Below are positions 58,690-64,000 of a stretch of DNA of 64,000 bases, piece after piece. Source of the stretch: Amphiura filiformis (lineage: Eukaryota > Echinodermata > Ophiuroidea > Amphilepidida > Amphiuridae); assembly GCF_039555335.1 (NCBI RefSeq), contig NC_092628.1:56965547-57029546 (forward strand), in the 5' to 3' direction. The position numbers and the translations under genes are program-made. Position 1 is the first letter of the stretch; each line of letters starts with the position of its first letter. The notes beneath the pieces were generated by a model. It ran no database searches. It saw nothing but the letters and a program-made list of their open reading frames with translations, and was not told the DNA's origin.

Positions 58690-59985
58690 ATGGCTTCGAA
58701 TGATGGAAGAAGCAGTTCTTCATCTGTGCGTAATGAGCCAACGAGGGACATGTCGCAGTCTGCAGATCCCTATCAGCCGCTGCTCTCCGAAGAACCTGTG
58801 CCCAGACATGAAGATCCAGCTCAACCATTAGTGTCCAGAGAACCAGTTCGCGAACCTGTCGAAGATGAGTACCTTGGTTTTTTGGAGATCGAATCAAGTG
58901 ATGAAGATAGCAAACATTTTGAACTAGAACCTGAAGCAAAGTTACTCCCATCTCAACATCGGAGTGAACCAAGTCGACCAATTCATCGGATTGACTCTAT
59001 TGAAGCACGTATGGAGACCTATGAACGATTCAAAAACTTGACCCGACGACAGCTGACAGAATGTATGGAGCAGGTCGAAGAGTTAAAAGACGATGGTGCA
59101 GGCAGGCACGAGAAAGAAAAGCAAATGGAAGAAAGAATTACATACTTGGAAACAAAGGTTAAGGAGTGCATAACTTTAAAGGACGAAGCACTTGCTGAAG
59201 CTGCTCATGGGGACGCCCGTGAGCAGGTCGTAAAAGAAGCTCTGGAGCAAGCTGAAAAGGAACGAAAACAACTGCCGGAATATGCTGAGGTGAATAAAAA
59301 GCTGAAAGAAATGCTCGGTGAGACATGCGAAAAGTTAGAACAGACCAAGGAAGAATTAGATGAAGCCAAGAAAAAAGAAATTATGTCTGAGCAGGAGAAT
59401 GCTAAATTGCGTTCAGATAGAAGTACGTTAGAAATGAACAGAGCCATTCAAAGAGAGCGAATTGAAAACCAAGAGAAAAAACTTAGAGAGCAAGAAGAAA
59501 AGTACCAGCTACTAGAAAAAGTGTTGCAACGACTGGAAGAGAGATGCGATGAACTAGAGGAAGAGAATGAAAGACTTCATGAAGGCAACACATACACCAT
59601 TATCGAGGACACCGTTTTTAAGGTGATCAAGGTTGGTAGTCCTACCGCAGAGACTGCGACTGGAGGAGCTCCTCTTGGTGTTATGCTGGAATGCTTCTCG
59701 TGTCATACTCTATACTATCCATCAGAAAACAATGATGTCAATTCCTGTCAATTTCATCCGCTGCCAGCGATGCATTACAGAGAATGGAGACGATGGCCCA
59801 TAGCGGCTGAGGCAAGCGCAGCCGATAGGAAGAAATACTATTGGCCATGTTGTGATATCTTGAGTGATCTTCGACCTGTTGGGTGTTTCGAAGGACGGCA
59901 CCATCAGCATTGGGAGATGGATATTCTGATGAAAACGGTTTTATTGTCAAAAGAAAATTTAGAGTGGTTTGAGCCACGTACTTGA
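58690..59985 (+). CDS. Coiled-coil protein with a divergent CHORD-like zinc-binding C-terminus
   Basis: Intronless 431-codon reading frame; I do not recognise a named orthologue. Residues 1-100 are acidic, Ser/Pro-rich and probably disordered, with a repeated QPL-S-EPV pattern (29-58). Residues about 103-297 form a highly charged coiled coil (for example LEERCDELEEENERLHE). Residues 330-405 carry a Cys/His cluster: C335-x2-C338-x14-C353-x2-H356-x30-C387-C388-x10-C399-x4-H404. The order Cys, Cys, Cys-x2-His, Cys-Cys, Gly-Cys-x4-His is that of CHORD domains (6 Cys, 2 His, two zinc ions), with surrounding PSENN, FHP and YYWPCC fitting that fold; spacing between blocks differs. No signal peptide or membrane segment is seen, so a cytosolic adaptor is plausible. 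The start ATG is overlapped by an out-of-frame ATG at 58686 that gives a five-codon upstream frame. Function unknown; it could also be a different zinc-binding fold. Confidence 0.85.
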   Translation: MASNDGRSSSSSVRNEPTRDMSQSADPYQPLLSEEPVPRHEDPAQPLVSREPVREPVEDEYLGFLEIESSDEDSKHFELEPEAKLLPSQHRSEPSRPIHRIDSIEARMETYERFKNLTRRQLTECMEQVEELKDDGAGRHEKEKQMEERITYLETKVKECITLKDEALAEAAHGDAREQVVKEALEQAEKERKQLPEYAEVNKKLKEMLGETCEKLEQTKEELDEAKKKEIMSEQENAKLRSDRSTLEMNRAIQRERIENQEKKLREQEEKYQLLEKVLQRLEERCDELEEENERLHEGNTYTIIEDTVFKVIKVGSPTAETATGGAPLGVMLECFSCHTLYYPSENNDVNSCQFHPLPAMHYREWRRWPIAAEASAADRKKYYWPCCDILSDLRPVGCFEGRHHQHWEMDILMKTVLLSKENLEWFEPRT

Positions 59986-60178
59986 TCGTCCATAACAATA
60001 GTTAATTTTTTGACGTTATATGCATGTCTATTGTGACTTTGATTTGATTGAAAACATGTTTGGTCTCTATTTTTGGACCAAGAAGGTAAAAATCATAAAG
60101 GAATTGTCTTCAAACATCTCTGCTTCAAATACAAAATTACGCAATCATTGCGAAATAAACGTTTCTTACACATTGTGC
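59986..60178 (+). other. 3' untranslated region and poly(A) signal of the coiled-coil gene
   Basis: After the TGA stop, the first canonical AATAAA lies at 60154-60159. This gives a short untranslated region of about 170-190 bases. Nothing else gene-like follows. Confidence 0.5.
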
Positions 60179-60571
60179 ACCAAAATACTTTTAGTAGTTT
60201 TCACATCTGCAATGGGGCCCGTGAACATGGGAACAGCCCGAAGGGCCTAGTCCGAAATGGGGCTTAGGTTATATGTTTGGGTTATGGTAAAGTGCTTGGT
60301 TAGGGTGTTTGGGAAGGACCGAGGGTACAGTACCATAGGATTAGATTCATATTGGGTTTTCGGACTATGACCATTCGCGCTATTGAGGTATGACCTGTAA
60401 CCATCAATATTGGGCTCATAGGCGTAGTGAGATCCCGGGGATGGGGGATACCCCCATATTCCCCCCCTGTAAATATGCATTCGAAACGCAAAAAGTGATC
60501 CTATTCCTGTAATGTTATATATTATTAGTCGTACACCATTTTTGTATTCGAAAAAAACCCTCCCAAACAGC

Positions 60572-60805
60572 ATACCGTAAAACCCCGTCTACAAGCATAT
60601 ATAGTGTTTTTTTATAAAAGCTTAATTAATTCAAAGCAAGCGTTAATACCAATACAATAGATCGGTCTTAAAATAATACTTGTTTGTAAGCTTTTGTATA
60701 TGCTTGGATCCGTAATTTATTTGCTCAAACTCCATAATGGCGACTGGATTAATGTAGCTTTCATCAGAAGCACACTGTATGCTTGTAGACGGGGTTTTAC
60801 GGTAT
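60572..60805. mobile_element. MITE with perfect 28 bp inverted ends
   Basis: ATACCGTAAAACCCCGTCTA..CAAGCATA (60572-60599) recurs as its exact complement at 60778-60805. The interior has no coding capacity. Perfect ends suggest a recent insertion. Confidence 0.9.
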
Positions 60806-61008
60806 CTCATCAACAACAACAAAAGAAAAAAGAAAGGAAAAACAAACAAACCAATTAAAAAGGTTCCCAAGATGTATTTAAGTCACCTCAGACATATATT
60901 TTCTTTTATCATCTTCACTGTGAAATACAGGCATTTATGAAATTAGGCTTTTTATGCATCAATTTTTTGTTTTCAGACTTTCACTTAAGGAATCGGATAA
61001 CAACGTTT

Positions 61009-61590
61009 GCCTAGTATTTTTGGGACATAGAGCACATCAGACATATCGAACTGCATTCTGAATACGAGGTCCTTCTGATATCAAATAATTTTGATTTTTT
61101 TTTTAATCGCAATATAGGCCTAATACCAATTTTATGGCAGTTATTAAAAATTGATATTTTGTTATATTGTTGATATTTGACAGTCCTCGAAGTAAACTTA
61201 ACAAATCTAATGACATGTAATTAAAGGTTATGTAGCTGGAAGCAAAAGCCGATTATCAATTAAAAATTTTGACCTTTCGTATTGTAGATATACATAAAGT
61301 TTCCCAAAAGACCTAACAATTTTACTTTGGGAATAAGATAATTATACATCTTCAATACGAAAGGTCAAAATTTTCAAATGATGGACGGCTTTTTCTCCCA
61401 GCTTATACTTCGAGGACTGTTAAATGTCAAAATATCAATTATGAATAATTGTCCATAAAAGTTTGTATTATATCGCGAATTTCAAACAATCTAAATCATT
61501 TGATATCAGAAGGACATTCCTCGATCGTATTCAGAATGCAATTCGATATGTCTGATATTCTCGAGAGCTCTCATGTCCCAAAAAAATCAT
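61009..61590. mobile_element. Long-hairpin foldback element, copy 2
   Basis: Left arm from 'tttgggacatagagcacatc' to 'gacctttcgtattg', right arm its complement to 'ctctcatgtcccaaaa', meeting at about 61300. Divergence from copies 1 and 3 is scattered. Confidence 0.85.
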
Positions 61591-62838
61591 GTGCAAATGT
61601 TGCTATCCACTACAACAACTTAAGTTACGATGTTCATGTTCACACTTTGCAATGTTTTATGGTTCAGCGAGCATGGTGAGAAATATAAACATGAAATTTC
61701 ATGCATAACAAAAGTTGCACTTTTCTCACTTTTCTACTGACATTGGTTTTTTGTATGCATTAGGCTATCATTCGTAAATTTAACATGTTTTTAATTAAGA
61801 CTCAACTTGCTGCAAGCGGAGAAGTAAGGGGCCACACCTGCACACCACTTCACAGAAATTTGCAACAAATCCTGCAGCATACCAGCTTGCCCAACCGTAG
61901 AGAAGAACTTCGGAGAAGAACTCTTGTCAACAGAATGCGGAAGAGATGCTTGGAGGCCATATCATATCGTACATGAAGGAGGACCTATTAAACAGTTAAT
62001 TTCGGGTTAAAAGACATTTATAATCTGCAGCATTCATTAATTCCGGGATTAATTCATTCACTGAACCATAAAAAGTATTTAAAAATGCTTCTTTTTGATG
62101 AATTCGACTCAAGTTTTGTGTGTGTCCGTTTTTAAATCAGCATGATAAATTTAAAAGTTACGGGCAGCTGAAAATAGCTGAAAATATTGGAGTTTTTCAG
62201 TAGCTTTGTGTTTGATACATGATGAATAAAGACTAATAAAGCAACATAGCAAGTACGCTGAAGTGAGTAATTATCATTTATACATTGAATTCGGTGTGTG
62301 ACGTGTGTGTGGGGGGGGGGGCCGTGAAAAGGGGGAGGGAAGGAGCCATTTACGGCCAAAAATAAGGTTGTCTCAAAAGCTCCTCTGTTGTTAATGCATG
62401 TGCAGAACGTGTGTTTTTGTTTTGTTTTCTTTTCTTTTTGTTTATTTGTTATTATTAGCTATTATTTTCATATGAACTGATGAAATATTATTTGACCCGA
62501 TACAATTGGTTTGTATCAATGTTGTATATTTACACAAAATAAATCACAAATACAAAATGTATGATTTGAGTCATATCTTCTTTTATTTTATACTGTTCTC
62601 CAACGGTGTTATTTATACAAATTTAGAATGCAATTTGGTGTGTCTGATGCGCTCTCAGGTCCCACAAAAACACTGTGGCCAAAATGTTTTTCTTTCAAAA
62701 CTGGTTTACTCACCTGCTCAAAGTGGAAATGGTGTTGAAACGCCCCCACATAGAAGGAATATGGTGACGCCATTATGTAACAAAATACGGTAGGCCTACA
62801 CACCGAATTACTAAGCCTTATTTGGCACTTTTAGCCCA

Positions 62839-63499
62839 TTAAGGGATGAACGTTTGGACAGTATTTATTGTGGGACATTAGAGCACATCAGACATATCGA
62901 ATTGCATTCTGAATACGAAGAATGTCATTCTGATATCAAATAATTTTGATTTTTTGAAATTCGTAATGCAGGCCTAATACACATTTTATGGCAAATGGTT
63001 AAAATTTATATTTTTGATATTTAACAGTACTCGAAGTAAACTTTATAAATCTGATGATTTATACTTAAAGTGTATGTAGGTGGGATGAAAAGCCGACGAT
63101 CAATTGAAAATTTTGATCTTTCGTATTGAAGATTTGTCCCAAAACACCAAAAAAAAAAGGTCTTTTGGGGAAAAAATCCATATCTTCAATATGAAAGGTC
63201 AAAATTTTCAATTGATCGTCGACTTTCCCCCCAGCTACATACCGGTACACTTTAAGAATATATCATTAGATTTATAAAATTTACTTCGAGGACTATTATA
63301 TCAAAAATGTGAAAAATATAAAATTTTAATAATTTGTCATAAAATTTCTATTATATCGTGAATTTCAAAAAATGAAAATTATTTGATATCAGAAAGACAT
63401 TCTTTATATTTAGAATGCGATTCGATATGTCTGATGTGCTCTCATGTCCCACACAAAATACTGTCGAAACGCTCAAAACGCTCATTCCAGATCCCTTAA
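62839..63499. mobile_element. Long-hairpin foldback element, copy 3 (most complete)
   Basis: Ends TTAAGGGATGAACGTTTGG and '..cattccagatcccttaa'. Arms of about 290 bases pair around a loop near 63136-63172. It contains the family words 'gacatatcgaattgcattc', 'gatatcaaataatttt', 'gacgatcaattgaaaatttt' and their mirrors. No coding capacity. Confidence 0.9.
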
Positions 63500-64000
63500 G
63501 TTGACCATTTTCGTCAAAGTTTGCTCCCCCGAAAGTTGTGCATGCCTCCTCCCCACCCCTCAGAAAAAGTCCTGTCTACGCCACTGCCTCACTGCAAAAA
63601 CAGCAGAGCAACCCTTAATAAACAATTGAACACTTTTAAATGGCTAAGCTTTCTACAGTGAAGGTAGGCCTATATAGGGCCTATGGATGTTAATTTATAA
63701 CACGCATGGAAAATATGAAGTTGTTTATGTTAAGCCTATTATTAACACAAGATAGTGTTAAACTGCACACTTTTAACACCATATTGTTTTAGTGTTTATA
63801 AATTGACCCTATAGGCCTATCCGCCTATGCATACCTTCACTGTACAAACCTTAGCCATTAGGCCTAAAGTATTCAAGCGCAATAATTAGGCCTATATGTG
63901 TGTGCTTTATTATAGACTGTTGTTTTCTCGTTTACGGAAATTTAGAATTTTAGGCAGGCCTATTGGTCATTTCAATCAAAAGATATTTTTAAACAGACAA

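Larger units (their letters stand above)
60180..64000. other. Gene-free, foldback-rich end of the window
   Basis: Holds the perfect-ended element at 60572-60805 and two long-hairpin copies (61009-61590, 62839-63499). A partial arm lies at about 62625-62690 and a G-run at 62312-62323. A 63-codon open frame at 61785-61976 has a basic, protein-like composition but no recognisable homology and no clear splice partner. Confidence 0.55.

Noticed and set aside
59205-59447. Minus-strand frame opposite the coiled-coil gene
   Set aside because: Ser/Phe-rich shadow of the Glu/Lys-rich coiled-coil codons.

Overview
This is eukaryotic genomic DNA from an animal. Its genes are broken by many GT-AG introns, the intergenic DNA is AT-rich, and short non-autonomous transposons are abundant. 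The encoded proteins look like deuterostome orthologues. The frequent 'aggccta' words and the repeat types suggest a marine ambulacrarian such as an echinoderm, but that placement is inference and the species cannot be named from the sequence.

Three protein-coding genes are supported. (1) MTAP (S-methyl-5'-thioadenosine phosphorylase) lies on the minus strand, 19249 down to 13080, in seven exons that join in phase to 288 residues and keep all the active-site motifs. Only the short first exon is uncertain. (2) UBE3C (HECT-type ubiquitin ligase E3C) lies on the plus strand, 30275-50672. Its 22 coding exons join in phase to 1071 residues, from the N-terminal IQ motif to the catalytic cysteine 33 residues from the C-terminus. 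(3) A lineage-specific-looking gene lies on the plus strand at 58690-59985. It has one coding exon (431 residues), a long coiled coil and a C-terminal Cys/His cluster that resembles a divergent CHORD zinc-binding domain. A probable non-coding leader exon ends at 57858 and a poly(A) signal lies at 60154.

Layout: 1-12660 holds no recognisable gene but several foldback elements, direct repeats and polypyrimidine tracts. MTAP occupies 12.66-19.25 kb. The 11 kb between the divergently oriented MTAP and UBE3C genes (19.25-30.2 kb) is a mosaic of inverted-repeat elements, some nested. UBE3C fills 30.2-50.7 kb. Its introns hold MITEs, tRNA-derived SINE fragments, a 300 bp tandem repeat and a 5'-truncated non-LTR retrotransposon. 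50.7-57.7 kb is repeat-rich with no gene. 60.2-64 kb carries two copies of a long-hairpin family also found at 4.6 and 17.7 kb.

The genes show no shared pathway: MTAP is purine/methionine salvage, UBE3C is proteasome-linked ubiquitination, and the third gene is of unknown function. The most interesting items are the coiled-coil/CHORD-like protein and the dense, layered set of foldback elements, including a probable hAT-type insertion with an intact 8 bp target duplication inside another foldback.
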